NCBI GenBank assembly: GCA_030049955.1
Contig: JASIJX010000367.1
Location: 1-11,592, forward strand
DNA from: Acidobacteriaceae bacterium
GTDB taxonomy: Bacteria > Acidobacteriota > Terriglobia > Terriglobales > Acidobacteriaceae
Reading direction: 5' to 3'
DNA length: 11,592 bases
Position 1 is the stretch's first letter; each line of letters begins with the position of its first letter. Position numbers and translations under genes: made by a program. Under the pieces are notes generated by a model. The model was given only the letters and a program-made list of their open reading frames with translations, was not told the DNA's origin and did no database searches. This document shows positions 1 through 7,330 of the stretch, one piece after another.

Positions 1-110
1 TCCACGCCCAGCGCCACGATCGCGAACGCAAAAATCCCGCGCCCGGTGCCAAGCACCGCGTCAATTTTGCTGTTGAGCCGAGGATTCAAAACCAGGGTTC
101 CCGTCGCCAT
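1..110 (-). CDS. N-terminus of a small membrane protein (DoxX-like?), cut by window edge
   Basis: Only the first 36 codons are inside the window, starting with ATG at 110-108. A good Shine-Dalgarno (GAGGAG) lies eight bases upstream of this ATG. The visible residues begin MATGTLVLNPRLNSKIDAVL, then a glycine-arginine turn, then a hydrophobic stretch (GIFAFAIVALGV) that looks like the start of a first transmembrane helix. A short hydrophilic leader followed by 'GRxxFAxAxxxxGV' resembles the beginning of DoxX-like membrane proteins, but this is a pattern impression from one helix and other small membrane proteins fit as well. It lies 88 bases after the mqnE stop with its own ribosome site and no clear terminator between, so it may be read from the same transcript as mqnE. 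Confidence 0.55.
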   Translation of the reverse strand, partial: MATGTLVLNPRLNSKIDAVLGTGRGIFAFAIVALGV

Positions 111-198
111 ACCGCACGCTCCTCTGGTCCTGCATAGGAATGCGCAGAATGCTACCAGAACACCAGGTTGAAGAAAAACCGGAACTTTGAGACGACCT

Positions 199-1365
199 TT
201 AAACCGCGACCGTAAAGCTATCCTCGGTCCGCGTCACTGCGTGATACAGCGTGTCCCGCTCCACTGGTACGCGCCCGGCCTCGGTGATCAGCCGGCACAG
301 TTCCTTGCGTGTCATTCCCTGCGGCGTGGTGGCGCCGGCATCGTGGTAAATCTTCTCCTCGATCACCGTGCCGTCCAGGTCGTCTGCCCCAAAGCGCAAC
401 GCGATCTGCGCAATCTTCGGCGTCAGCATCTGCCAGTACGCCTTGATGTGCGCAAAGTTGTCGAGCAGCAGCCGGCTCACGGCGATCTGCCGGATATCGA
501 GCAGCCCCGTCGTCACCGGCAGATGATCGAGCGGAGTGTTCTCGGGATGAAACGCCAGCGGAATGAATGTCTGGAAACCGCCCGTCACGTCCTGCAGCGC
601 GCGCAGCTTCAGCAGATGGTCAACGCGATCGGCGTCGTTTTCAATGTGGCCGTACAGCATGGTCGCATTCGACTTGAAGCCGAGTGTGTGCGCTATCCGC
701 GCCGTCTCCAGCCACTCGTCGCCATCAATCTTGTGGTCGCAGATAATCGCCCGCACGCGATGCGTAAAAATCTCCGCTCCGCCGCCGGGCATCGAATCCA
801 CGCCGGCCTCGCGCAGCTTTATCAGCGTCTCCTCAATAGTGAGCTTGGCCCGCCGCGCCAGGAACGCGATCTCCACCATGGTGAACGCCTTGATATGCAC
901 CTTTGGGAAACGCTCCTTCAGGCCCCGCACTAGATCGAGAAAGAACTCAAGCGGCAAATCCGGGTGCAATCCGCCGACGATGTGAAACTCCGTCACCGCC
1001 TCCGAGTAGCCTGACGCTGCCGTCTGCCACGCCTCATCGAGCGCCATCGTGTAGCCGGCCGGGTCGCCTTTCTTGCGCCCGAAAGCGCATAGCTTGCACG
1101 CCGCCACGCACACATTCGTTGGGTTAATGTGCCGGTTCACGTTAAAGTAGGTCACATCGCCGTGCATGCTCTCGCGCACGTAGTTGGCCAGCCATCCCAC
1201 CGCCAGCACATCGCGCGAACTGTAGAGCGCCATGCCGTCGGCCGCATCCAGCCGCTCGCCCGCAAACACTTTCGCCGCAACCGGCTCCAGCCGTGCGTCG
1301 TAGGTGCGAAAGGCTGCTGTCTTCCTTTCCAGGTTGCCGCCGATTTCCAGCATCTCTGCGCTCAT
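199..1365 (-). CDS. mqnE: Aminofutalosine synthase MqnE (radical SAM)
   Basis: MqnE is the radical S-adenosylmethionine enzyme of the futalosine menaquinone route. It joins the MqnA product 3-[(1-carboxyvinyl)oxy]benzoate to adenosine to give aminofutalosine, in the cytoplasm. The 388-residue length fits the family. The [4Fe-4S] motif CxxxCxxC is C86, C90 and C93, within NPTNVCVAACKLCAFGR. Further family marks are HIVGGLHPDLP, a DSMPGGGAEIF segment and a C-terminal GRVPVERDTLYHAV. The HIVGGLHP segment separates it from the relative MqnC, which usually has a GGVHP-type version. The ATG at 1365 is preceded by AAAGGAAG at about eight bases; Met5 is a weaker alternative. The start is 24 bases behind the stop of the upstream propeller gene, so the two are probably co-transcribed. 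No other menaquinone gene is visible. Confidence 0.93.
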   Translation of the reverse strand: MSAEMLEIGGNLERKTAAFRTYDARLEPVAAKVFAGERLDAADGMALYSSRDVLAVGWLANYVRESMHGDVTYFNVNRHINPTNVCVAACKLCAFGRKKGDPAGYTMALDEAWQTAASGYSEAVTEFHIVGGLHPDLPLEFFLDLVRGLKERFPKVHIKAFTMVEIAFLARRAKLTIEETLIKLREAGVDSMPGGGAEIFTHRVRAIICDHKIDGDEWLETARIAHTLGFKSNATMLYGHIENDADRVDHLLKLRALQDVTGGFQTFIPLAFHPENTPLDHLPVTTGLLDIRQIAVSRLLLDNFAHIKAYWQMLTPKIAQIALRFGADDLDGTVIEEKIYHDAGATTPQGMTRKELCRLITEAGRVPVERDTLYHAVTRTEDSFTVAV

Positions 1366-1389
1366 TGCGTCAGCTTCCTTTCGCCTGCC

Positions 1390-3489
1390 TTAGTGTCCAG
1401 CCGCCGGCAAACTCGCCCGCTGCGCCGTCAGGTCGCTCGCCGCCTTCGGCTGCAGCAGCACGCCGTCATTGAGCGACGCCGCCACCAGCCGTTCGCCTTC
1501 TCCGCGGATCTGCGCCACCGGGTACCCCGTCTGCCACCACTTCCACGTCAACGTCTTGGGGTCGATGGCAAAGATCTGATCACTGGTCCGCGAGCTCGCC
1601 AGCACGCACCCCAGCGCCGCATCGAAGCTCAAATCGTCTACATCCCGGAAGGGAAGCCGGTCTACCCACATCCACGTCTTGCCCAGGTCGTGCGTAAAAT
1701 ACACGCCTTCGCGCGCGCCCATCCATAGCGTCCCGTCCGGCGTAAAGGTCACGCTGTGAATACGCGTCACCATCTTCGGCACGCCGATCGGCCACCACGT
1801 CTGGCCCTTATCATTCGAGAGCACCACGCCATTCGCGCGCCCCGCGGCAACATCATCGCCGTGCACGCTCACTGCGAGGTAATCGTCCCCGCCCATCACC
1901 GGGCCGCCCTGCCAGGTGGCGCCCTTGTCGCGGCTGGTCAGCAAGCCGTAGCTCGTTGCTGCGGCCCAAAGGTCGTCGCTCGAAACGTCCAGCGACGTCA
2001 CGCGCCCATCCAGTTCTACCACCGGCGCCTTTTCTTCTTTCTCCACATTCACGCGCGTGTGCCAGGTTGTTTGCGTCACCGTCTTTGTGACAGTATTGGC
2101 AATCGTGTTCCGCGGCTCCCACAAGGACTTCTTCCCGCCATCGTCAGCGCCGTTCGCCGGCTGATCGAGAAGGAAAATTCCAGCATTGGTTCCTGCCACC
2201 ACCGCGCCATCCGTGGTTTGCGCCAGCGCGTACACATCGCGCCCGTCCAGTCCGCCGCCGATCTGGCGCCAGCTCTTGCCCGCGTCGTCAGAGATGAACA
2301 CGCCGCCGTAGTCCTTGTCATTTACCACGCCCGCGTACAGCCGCTCGGGGTTGGCGTGGTCCACAAGCAGCGCCTCCACTTTGCGCTCGGAGATGCCGGT
2401 ATTCGAAGCCGCAAACGTCTCGCCGCCGTCATGGCTGGCGAGCACGCCGCCCCGGTCGGTGGCCAGCAGCACATGCTTCGAGTCGCGCGGATCGACAAAC
2501 ACGTCATTCACGATCACACTCGCGTCCGTCATCCGACGGAAGTGCTTGCCCGCGTCAAGCGTCTTATAAAGTCCCTCGGTAGTACCGGCGTACACCACGT
2601 CCCGGTTGTTGGGGTCCTGCCGCAGCACGCGCGTCCTGCGCGCCTCGTTGGGGATCCCATGGATCTTATGAAACAGCAGTCCCGCGTTCTCGCTCTTGTA
2701 AATCCCGCTGCACGCGCTCAGATAAACTGTTCGCGTCTGCTTCGGGTCCTGTGTCGGATCAAGGATGATCGAAAACACGTCCGAATCCACGATCAACCCC
2801 TGCTTGATGTTCTTCCAGGTCTGTCCGCCGTCGGTCGTCTTCCACGGCAGGTGCCAGGTGCCGGCGTACACGATGTCGGGGTTCGTCGGGTCGATCGCCA
2901 GCGACTCTACCTCGTGAATCTCGTGGCTGCCTGCCGGGCTGATTTCACTCCATGTCGCGCCGCTGTCGTTCGAGCGGTACACGCCCTCGAGCGTGCCCGC
3001 AAACAGAATGTGCGGATCGGAAGGCGCCTGCGCAAACGCAAAGATCGATTGGCCATGCAGCCCGGCCGATTCTGTCCATGTGCGTCCTGCGTCATGGCTG
3101 ATCCACAGTCCGCCGCCCGCGCCGTCTGTGCGCCATGCCGCCACGTACAAGGTTGCCGCCGACTGCGAGTCCACGACGATGTGATCCAGCACCAGCGTAT
3201 CGGCGCCTGGCATCTTTGCCAGCCGATGCCAGCTTTCGCCGCCGTCGTTCGACTCATACAACCAGCTATTTGTCGTGCCCAGGTAAAGATGGTCGGCTTC
3301 GCCCGGAACCGCCGCAAAGGCGCGCGCGTCGCCGCCTGCCGGGCCCGACGTGCTCCAGCCCTCCTGCGCCTGCGCGCAAGGTATGTAAAGTGCCAGCAGC
3401 AGCGTCGCAACCGCTGGCATAATCACTCCGGCCCAACGCGAAAGTCTCAACAATGACAAGCGGCTCATCCGGCTCGAGAATCCCCTCAC
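1390..3489 (-). CDS. Secreted Asp-box (BNR) repeat beta-propeller protein
   Basis: This 699-residue protein has an N-terminal signal peptide (basic residues, hydrophobic core around 20-36, likely cleavage after A41 in CAQA/Q). The mature part is built from Asp-box repeats of the form SxDxGxTW. I count eleven, near residues 80, 131, 173, 218, 266, 310, 352, 400, 519, 558 and 599. Such repeats occur at turns of sialidase-like and Ycf48-like propellers, so two propellers in tandem are likely: eight boxes, then a low-complexity Thr/Val/Lys/Glu-rich insert (about 442-497), then three. No sialidase catalytic set is evident, so the function is unknown; a structural or binding role outside the inner membrane is the safest reading. 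The start given is GTG at 3489, six bases after a perfect TATAAT; the alternative is ATG at 3468 (Met8), with AGGGG thirteen bases before it. mqnE follows closely downstream. Confidence 0.8.
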   Translation of the reverse strand: MRGFSSRMSRLSLLRLSRWAGVIMPAVATLLLALYIPCAQAQEGWSTSGPAGGDARAFAAVPGEADHLYLGTTNSWLYESNDGGESWHRLAKMPGADTLVLDHIVVDSQSAATLYVAAWRTDGAGGGLWISHDAGRTWTESAGLHGQSIFAFAQAPSDPHILFAGTLEGVYRSNDSGATWSEISPAGSHEIHEVESLAIDPTNPDIVYAGTWHLPWKTTDGGQTWKNIKQGLIVDSDVFSIILDPTQDPKQTRTVYLSACSGIYKSENAGLLFHKIHGIPNEARRTRVLRQDPNNRDVVYAGTTEGLYKTLDAGKHFRRMTDASVIVNDVFVDPRDSKHVLLATDRGGVLASHDGGETFAASNTGISERKVEALLVDHANPERLYAGVVNDKDYGGVFISDDAGKSWRQIGGGLDGRDVYALAQTTDGAVVAGTNAGIFLLDQPANGADDGGKKSLWEPRNTIANTVTKTVTQTTWHTRVNVEKEEKAPVVELDGRVTSLDVSSDDLWAAATSYGLLTSRDKGATWQGGPVMGGDDYLAVSVHGDDVAAGRANGVVLSNDKGQTWWPIGVPKMVTRIHSVTFTPDGTLWMGAREGVYFTHDLGKTWMWVDRLPFRDVDDLSFDAALGCVLASSRTSDQIFAIDPKTLTWKWWQTGYPVAQIRGEGERLVAASLNDGVLLQPKAASDLTAQRASLPAAGH

Positions 3490-3495
3490 CTGTTA

Positions 3496-3501
3496 ATTAT
3501 A
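3496..3501 (-). promoter_or_regulatory. -10 box of the BNR-protein gene, leaderless spacing
   Basis: The minus strand reads TATAAT-TAACAG-GTG. The box is a perfect -10 consensus inside an AT-rich gap just downstream of the preceding gene's terminator. With standard spacing transcription would begin at the G of the GTG codon, which would give a leaderless message. I find no good -35 hexamer at 16-18 bases (best is TCGGGC), so strength is uncertain. If GTG is not the start, the message would have a leader of about 21 bases to the ATG at 3468. Confidence 0.6.
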
Positions 3502-3545
3502 GAGAAATCTGGAATTTTGCCCGATTCTTGCGTGTCCCGAATATT

Positions 3546-3585
3546 TCTTAAAAACAAAGAGGCTGACCGGCTTGCGGTCAGCCTC
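3546..3585 (-). terminator. Intrinsic terminator of the Ig/OmpA lipoprotein gene
   Basis: An 11-bp perfect stem (arms 3559-3569 and 3575-3585, five-base loop) is followed on the minus strand by TTTGTTTTTAAG. The strong GC stem plus T-rich tail is a classic rho-independent terminator. It lies about 100 bases beyond the stop at 3688 and ahead of the promoter of the next gene, so it separates the two transcription units. Confidence 0.9.
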
Positions 3586-3628
3586 AAAGATCGTGGAGGT
3601 TGCTAGCTGCCTCCAGCGTTCCTGGTTT

Positions 3629-3668
3629 GGCTCGCGCCCCTGTTCTGGACTCTGGCCGGGCGCGAGCC
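3629..3668 (-). other. Long GC-rich hairpin in the 3' untranslated region
   Basis: Arms 3629-3639 and 3658-3668 are perfect 11-bp inverted repeats (GGCTCGCGCCC and its complement) around an 18-base loop. On the minus-strand message it begins about 20 bases after the stop of the Ig/OmpA lipoprotein gene and precedes the terminator hairpin. It has no T-tract, so it is not itself a normal terminator. A role in blocking 3' exonucleases or as a protein-binding hairpin is possible; only the pairing is seen. Confidence 0.7.
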
Positions 3669-3687
3669 GGTTGATCCTGCGCAGCGC

Positions 3688-4827
3688 TTACTGCTGCGGG
3701 GCTTGCGTGTGCGCATGGTGGTGGCGCTGCGGAAGCGCTTTGCGAGCCTGCGGCTTCACCGTCGACTCGTCCACCGGCGTAGTACCCTGCACGTCCTGAT
3801 CGAAGTTCGCGCCCGCCGGCACCAGGTAATTCTGTACCGACTGCTCGTCCGCCGTGCCCGTGGCCACGCTGATGCGCGAAGCGTCGATTCCCTGGTCGGT
3901 TACCAGGTAGTCCTTGGCGTTGACGGCGCGCTGGCCGGCAAAGTTCTCTACCTTCACGTGCTTGTTGTGCTCGGCGCGCTTCTGCTCCTTCTGCTCGATA
4001 TCCTTTTCCTTGGAGTCAGAGTTGCCCACCAGGACGGCCTTGGCGTCAGCCTGCTGCTTCAGGTTCAAAGCGACCTGATCCAGGCAGGCCTTGGCTTCGT
4101 TGTCCACGCGGGTCGGCCGGCGCGTGTCGGTCGAGAAGCTCAGGTTGCACAGAGCCGACGCGTGCGGCTGCGGCGGCGGCGGCGGAGCCTCGATCGACAC
4201 TGTCGTCGAAGCGTCGGCGCTGTGGCCCTTGTCGTCCGAAACTGTTCCGGTGATCTCCACCGCTCCCGTCGGTGCGCCAGTCGAAGAGAATTCGGCAGTA
4301 TTTCCGCTGCCCGTCACTGTGCCCGCGGAAGCCTTGTAGCTATAGGTCAGCGGACGGTTCTGCGGGCTAACTCCCTGGCAGGTGACGGTCGCTGTGCCAC
4401 CCGGCTGGATGGTGGTCGGATTGGCCGAGCAGCTGATCGTTGGCGGCTCGAATTCCTTCACCGTGTAATCGGTCGAGCACTGCGCCGTTTGACCTGCCTT
4501 CTGTCCTTCCTTGCCCTTCTTGCCTTCCTTCACTTCGCCCTTCACGGTATAGGAACCGGGTGCAAGAGAGGCAGTGTTCACGGTTGCGGTGTTGTCGTTG
4601 CCGGTTACACCATCACCCGACCAGTTGTAGATCACGTTATTGTTCTTCTTGGTGCTCACCGAACCGGCGGTGCCTGTCACCGTCAACGGATCGCCTGGAT
4701 ATACGGCAGGAGCGCTGGCGGCACAGCTCAGGGTGATCGGCGGCTGCTTTTTGCAACCTAGCGGCACGAAGATCACGCCCGCCGAAGCCACAACCAAAGA
4801 AACAGATTTCAACGTTCGCGAAAACAT
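3688..4827 (-). CDS. Ig-repeat / OmpA-like C-terminal domain lipoprotein
   Basis: 379 residues from the chosen start. A short basic and hydrophobic leader ends in FVPLGC25KK, a lipobox-like site with an unusual proline at -3, so an outer-membrane lipoprotein is likely. Two Ig-like repeats follow (about 31-123 and 129-212), then a polyproline linker (APPPPPQP) and a divergent OmpA-like domain (about 226-330). The peptidoglycan-contacting pair seems kept as D271 (GNSD) and R300 (GQRA), but about 14 extra Lys/Glu-rich residues separate them and the usual closing NRRV motif is absent. The tail carries RHHHAH. Start choice: GGGAGG sits nine bases before the ATG at 4827, but directly abuts the ATG at 4836. 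The reading frame stays open to 5097, which I regard as non-coding. The Ig block is closely related to that of the upstream gene. A terminator follows. Confidence 0.85.
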   Translation of the reverse strand: MFSRTLKSVSLVVASAGVIFVPLGCKKQPPITLSCAASAPAVYPGDPLTVTGTAGSVSTKKNNNVIYNWSGDGVTGNDNTATVNTASLAPGSYTVKGEVKEGKKGKEGQKAGQTAQCSTDYTVKEFEPPTISCSANPTTIQPGGTATVTCQGVSPQNRPLTYSYKASAGTVTGSGNTAEFSSTGAPTGAVEITGTVSDDKGHSADASTTVSIEAPPPPPQPHASALCNLSFSTDTRRPTRVDNEAKACLDQVALNLKQQADAKAVLVGNSDSKEKDIEQKEQKRAEHNKHVKVENFAGQRAVNAKDYLVTDQGIDASRISVATGTADEQSVQNYLVPAGANFDQDVQGTTPVDESTVKPQARKALPQRHHHAHTQAPQQ

Positions 4828-5195
4828 CTCTTTCATCCTCCCGATTCTCCGCAGATTTGCGGGTTCAGAGTTGGAAATGCGGTGCGGATGGAACTCCGAT
4901 CGGTCCAGCATTCGGAGAACTCTCATTTCTCGCGGCCTTGTAAGAACGATCACCGAAGCATTCCGGAGCCAGTCTTCCAATCCGCTGGCAGTTACGGCTT
5001 CTGCTGAATCCCACGCCGGATCAAACAGCCGAGTCACCCTCAGGACTTCGCAGAGAGCAGATTTCGCCGTTATCGGTGCTGCGGCCCTAGAATACACTAT
5101 TTAACCCTGCTGATTGTTGACTTTGCTGGAGCTGGACCCACAGTTTAGGCGAAGCGGTAGCGAAAAGATGGCGTCACACCGGCCTTCATCGCCTC
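4828..5195. other. Long intergenic leader, no gene seen
   Basis: About 370 bases between the lipoprotein start and the upstream terminator. It holds the lipoprotein Shine-Dalgarno (4837-4842) and small inverted repeats such as CCGATCGG near 4896-4903. An AT-richer patch around 5090-5105 could hold a promoter (TATTCT on the minus strand), but I find no matching -35. The minus frame is open through much of it, yet the translation has no recognisable protein character. I could not match a known riboswitch. Confidence 0.5.
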
Positions 5196-5230
5196 AAAAC
5201 GAGGGGAGGGCGCGTTCGCGCCCTCCCCTC
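5196..5230 (-). terminator. Terminator hairpin after the barrel/Ig/OmpA gene
   Basis: A perfect 14-bp inverted repeat (5201-5214 and 5217-5230) with only two bases between the arms, so the real loop is a few bases larger. On the minus strand it starts 24 bases after the stop at 5254 and is followed by G-TTTT-G. The T-tract is short, but the very stable GC stem makes a terminator the best reading. It separates the two Ig/OmpA genes into different transcripts. Confidence 0.8.
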
Positions 5231-5253
5231 AATCAGTTCACTTTTCTGCTTGC

Positions 5254-7077
5254 CTACTTCTTCCTCGTCCTGGCCGTTCTTCTGGGCGGAGCCTTCTCCT
5301 GCAGAAGCGTCATGGCGTCGGACGCGTTAAACGGATAGAGCTGCACCGACTGCTGCCCCGTCGTGCTCAGAGTGATATCGACCCGGCGGTTCTGCGCCAG
5401 CACGATCACATTGAGCCGTTTCAGAGTGCTCGATTTCTGCTCCGGGGACAGGTCTGGATTCTGTTCCACCAGATCTCTTACCTGTTCGCTGGAGAGCTGC
5501 TGTTCCTTGCCGACTGCATGCGTCTCGATATCGGCCTCAGGAACGCCCTGTTCCACCAGGAACGACTTCACGCGATCGACGCGGCGTTCGGTGAGCGCCT
5601 GGTTGAACTCGGCCGATCCGCGTTCATCCGCGTGACCGGTCAGGATCAGATGCGCATCCGGCTTGATCTCCAGATAACGTTTGAAGTCGGACGCCAGAGT
5701 TGTCAGCGTCTGCTGCTGGCTATCGAGCAGGCCGCCCTCGGGATGCTCTGCTCTGGGCAGTGCCGTCGGGAAGAAGACGCTGTGCAGAGCCAGACGGTGT
5801 TCAAGCTGCACCTGCTCCGGAGAAGGTCCAGGCGGCGGTGGCGGCGCCTGAATCATCACAGATGTATTCGCGGAAGCCGTGTGTCCCTTGTCATCCGCAA
5901 CGTTGCAAGTGATCTCCGCCGTGCCCGGGGATGCGCCTGTCGAGTTGAACGTCGCGGTATTGCCGTTCCCGCTCACCGTGCCGGTGTTTGCAGAGTAGGT
6001 GTAGGTCAGCGGACGGTTCTGCGGGCTCATGCCCTGGGCGGTGATTGTGCTGGTGCCACCCGGTTGAACGGTCATCGGGTCGGCCGAGCAGCTGATTGTC
6101 GGCGGTTCGAACTCCTTGACCGTGAAGCTGGCCGAGCAGCTTGCGCTCTGCCACGGCTTCAGGCCTTCTTTGCCCGTCTTGCCTGTTTTAATCGTGCCCT
6201 GCGCGGTATAGCTGCCCGGCGCCAGGTCGTCGGTCTTCACCGTCACTGTAGAGCCGGTGCCGCTCACTCCGTTGCCGGTCCAGCTATAGACCGCGCTTTC
6301 CTTCGGGTTCAGGTTGCCGGCCGAGGCGGTAATCGTAATCGGCTCGCCCGGGAACACCGAGGTCGGGTTGGCCGTGCAGGCCAGCGTCACTGGCGCCGGC
6401 GGCGCAATCGAGCCCACGTGGAATACAACGCCGGCGCTCAGACGCACTGCATCGATGTTCGCCCGACCGCCCGGAGGCACCGGCTGGGGGCCGAAATCCG
6501 CGTGCATGTACTGATAGTCGGCCTGAAAAAGCCGGATAGCCAGATGGTGATTGAACAGCGGTGTCTCATAATCCATGCCGCCGCCCGCAGTCAGGCCCGG
6601 GCCCCAGGCTGGACCGTTGTGATCCGGTCCCGAAACCCGCGCCGCGATCACTAGTCCGTGGATGAACGGCGTGATGTTGCCGCTCGGGAAACGGGCAATC
6701 AGGCCCCCGCCCACCGTCAGGAAGCCATCGTTGTTGCTGCTGTTAGCCCCCGATCCATACTCGTGTTCGCCAAACTCCGCCTGCACGCCCACATAGCGGT
6801 TGAAGTAACGGGCGACGCTGAACAGACCGCCCACATTGACCGCCTTATACGAAAAGGGAATTGTGCCGCCGCTAACCTGCGGTACGTCCACCGTATCGTG
6901 CGGTGACAGGTAGCTGTAACCGGCAAAAATATCCCATTTCGAGGCATACGATTCGCTCGCTGTGTTTGGCGTTCCGCTCGCGGACGGTGTCTCCTGGGCC
7001 GAAAGCGCTATAGGTGCAAGCGCTAAGGCGGCCAAAGCAAAAATCCGGCTCGCATTCTTCAAAACGTGAGAATACAT
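5254..7077 (-). CDS. Outer-membrane beta-barrel protein with Ig repeats and OmpA-like domain
   Basis: 607 residues. A signal peptide is likely cleaved at ALSA27/Q28. Residues about 47-222 look like a small OmpA-type eight-stranded barrel (WDIFAGYSYL at the start, many aromatic alternating strands, VRLSAGVVFHVG at the end). Two Ig-like repeats follow (about 229-320 and 326-411), then a proline linker, then an OmpA-like peptidoglycan-binding domain (about 430-570). Key residues D484 (GHADERGS) and R499 (TERRV) are spaced as usual, and NRRVDI closes the domain. The tail is basic (RRTARTRKK). It probably ties the outer membrane to peptidoglycan, with the Ig repeats as a periplasmic spacer. ATG at 7077 has GGAGG (7086-7090) eight bases upstream. 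The Ig module is nearly the same as in the next gene, suggesting duplication or module exchange. Confidence 0.9.
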   Translation of the reverse strand: MYSHVLKNASRIFALAALALAPIALSAQETPSASGTPNTASESYASKWDIFAGYSYLSPHDTVDVPQVSGGTIPFSYKAVNVGGLFSVARYFNRYVGVQAEFGEHEYGSGANSSNNDGFLTVGGGLIARFPSGNITPFIHGLVIAARVSGPDHNGPAWGPGLTAGGGMDYETPLFNHHLAIRLFQADYQYMHADFGPQPVPPGGRANIDAVRLSAGVVFHVGSIAPPAPVTLACTANPTSVFPGEPITITASAGNLNPKESAVYSWTGNGVSGTGSTVTVKTDDLAPGSYTAQGTIKTGKTGKEGLKPWQSASCSASFTVKEFEPPTISCSADPMTVQPGGTSTITAQGMSPQNRPLTYTYSANTGTVSGNGNTATFNSTGASPGTAEITCNVADDKGHTASANTSVMIQAPPPPPGPSPEQVQLEHRLALHSVFFPTALPRAEHPEGGLLDSQQQTLTTLASDFKRYLEIKPDAHLILTGHADERGSAEFNQALTERRVDRVKSFLVEQGVPEADIETHAVGKEQQLSSEQVRDLVEQNPDLSPEQKSSTLKRLNVIVLAQNRRVDITLSTTGQQSVQLYPFNASDAMTLLQEKAPPRRTARTRKK

Positions 7078-7159
7078 GCGTAAATCCTCCGCAATCTGTT
7101 CTAGCTGTCCCGTGGGAAAAACATGGATGAGCGCGCTACGAATACCGCTCTAGAAGGGT

Positions 7160-7171
7160 GTGTGGCCACAC
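7160..7171. promoter_or_regulatory. 12-bp perfect palindrome upstream of the barrel/OmpA gene
   Basis: GTGTGGCCACAC is a perfect palindrome 82 bases before the start codon, in the 253-base gap after nuoB. Its size and place would suit a dimeric regulator, but a lone palindrome of this length in GC-rich DNA can arise by chance. No promoter with both boxes could be placed in this gap. Confidence 0.3.
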
Positions 7172-7296
7172 GGCTGCGGCACGTCCCGAAAACACCCCTA
7201 CAACCAAAACTTAACATAGGAAAAGAAGCGCAGAACACATTTTTTCAATGAGTTGCTCGATTGTGAATCAGGCATTACAACAAATTCCCATGCGGT

Positions 7297-7313
7297 GAGT
7301 TACCCGGTAACTC
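7297..7313 (-). other. Inverted repeat just after nuoB
   Basis: GAGTTAC and GTAACTC form a perfect 7-bp stem around CCG, 18 bases after the nuoB stop. No T-tract follows on the minus strand (ACCGCATGGGAATTTG), so it is a poor intrinsic terminator, though it may still mark the transcript end. It could instead be an operator. Confidence 0.35.
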
Positions 7314-7330
7314 GGGGAATTGTCCCGGTT

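Noticed and set aside
199..1365. MqnC (cyclic dehypoxanthinyl futalosine synthase) instead of MqnE
   Set aside because: The HIVGGLHPDLP segment and the GRVPVERDTLYHAV ending fit MqnE better; both share the CxxxCxxC motif.
1756..3456. Long plus-strand open frame opposite the BNR gene
   Set aside because: It is antisense to a gene with clear repeats and signal peptide. Long opposite frames are expected from GC-rich third codon positions, and the product is Arg/His-rich with no domain.
4166..4186. Simple GGC repeat run
   Set aside because: It only encodes the proline linker before the OmpA domain and is also seen at 5832-5847 in the neighbouring gene.
4850..5080. Riboswitch in the lipoprotein leader
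   Set aside because: I looked for cobalamin-box and c-di-GMP-type motifs and saw no convincing match; small hairpins alone are not enough.
4828..5097. In-frame N-terminal extension of the Ig lipoprotein by about 90 residues
   Set aside because: It would bury the hydrophobic leader and lipobox inside the protein, has no recognisable character, and a good Shine-Dalgarno sits correctly before the ATG at 4827.
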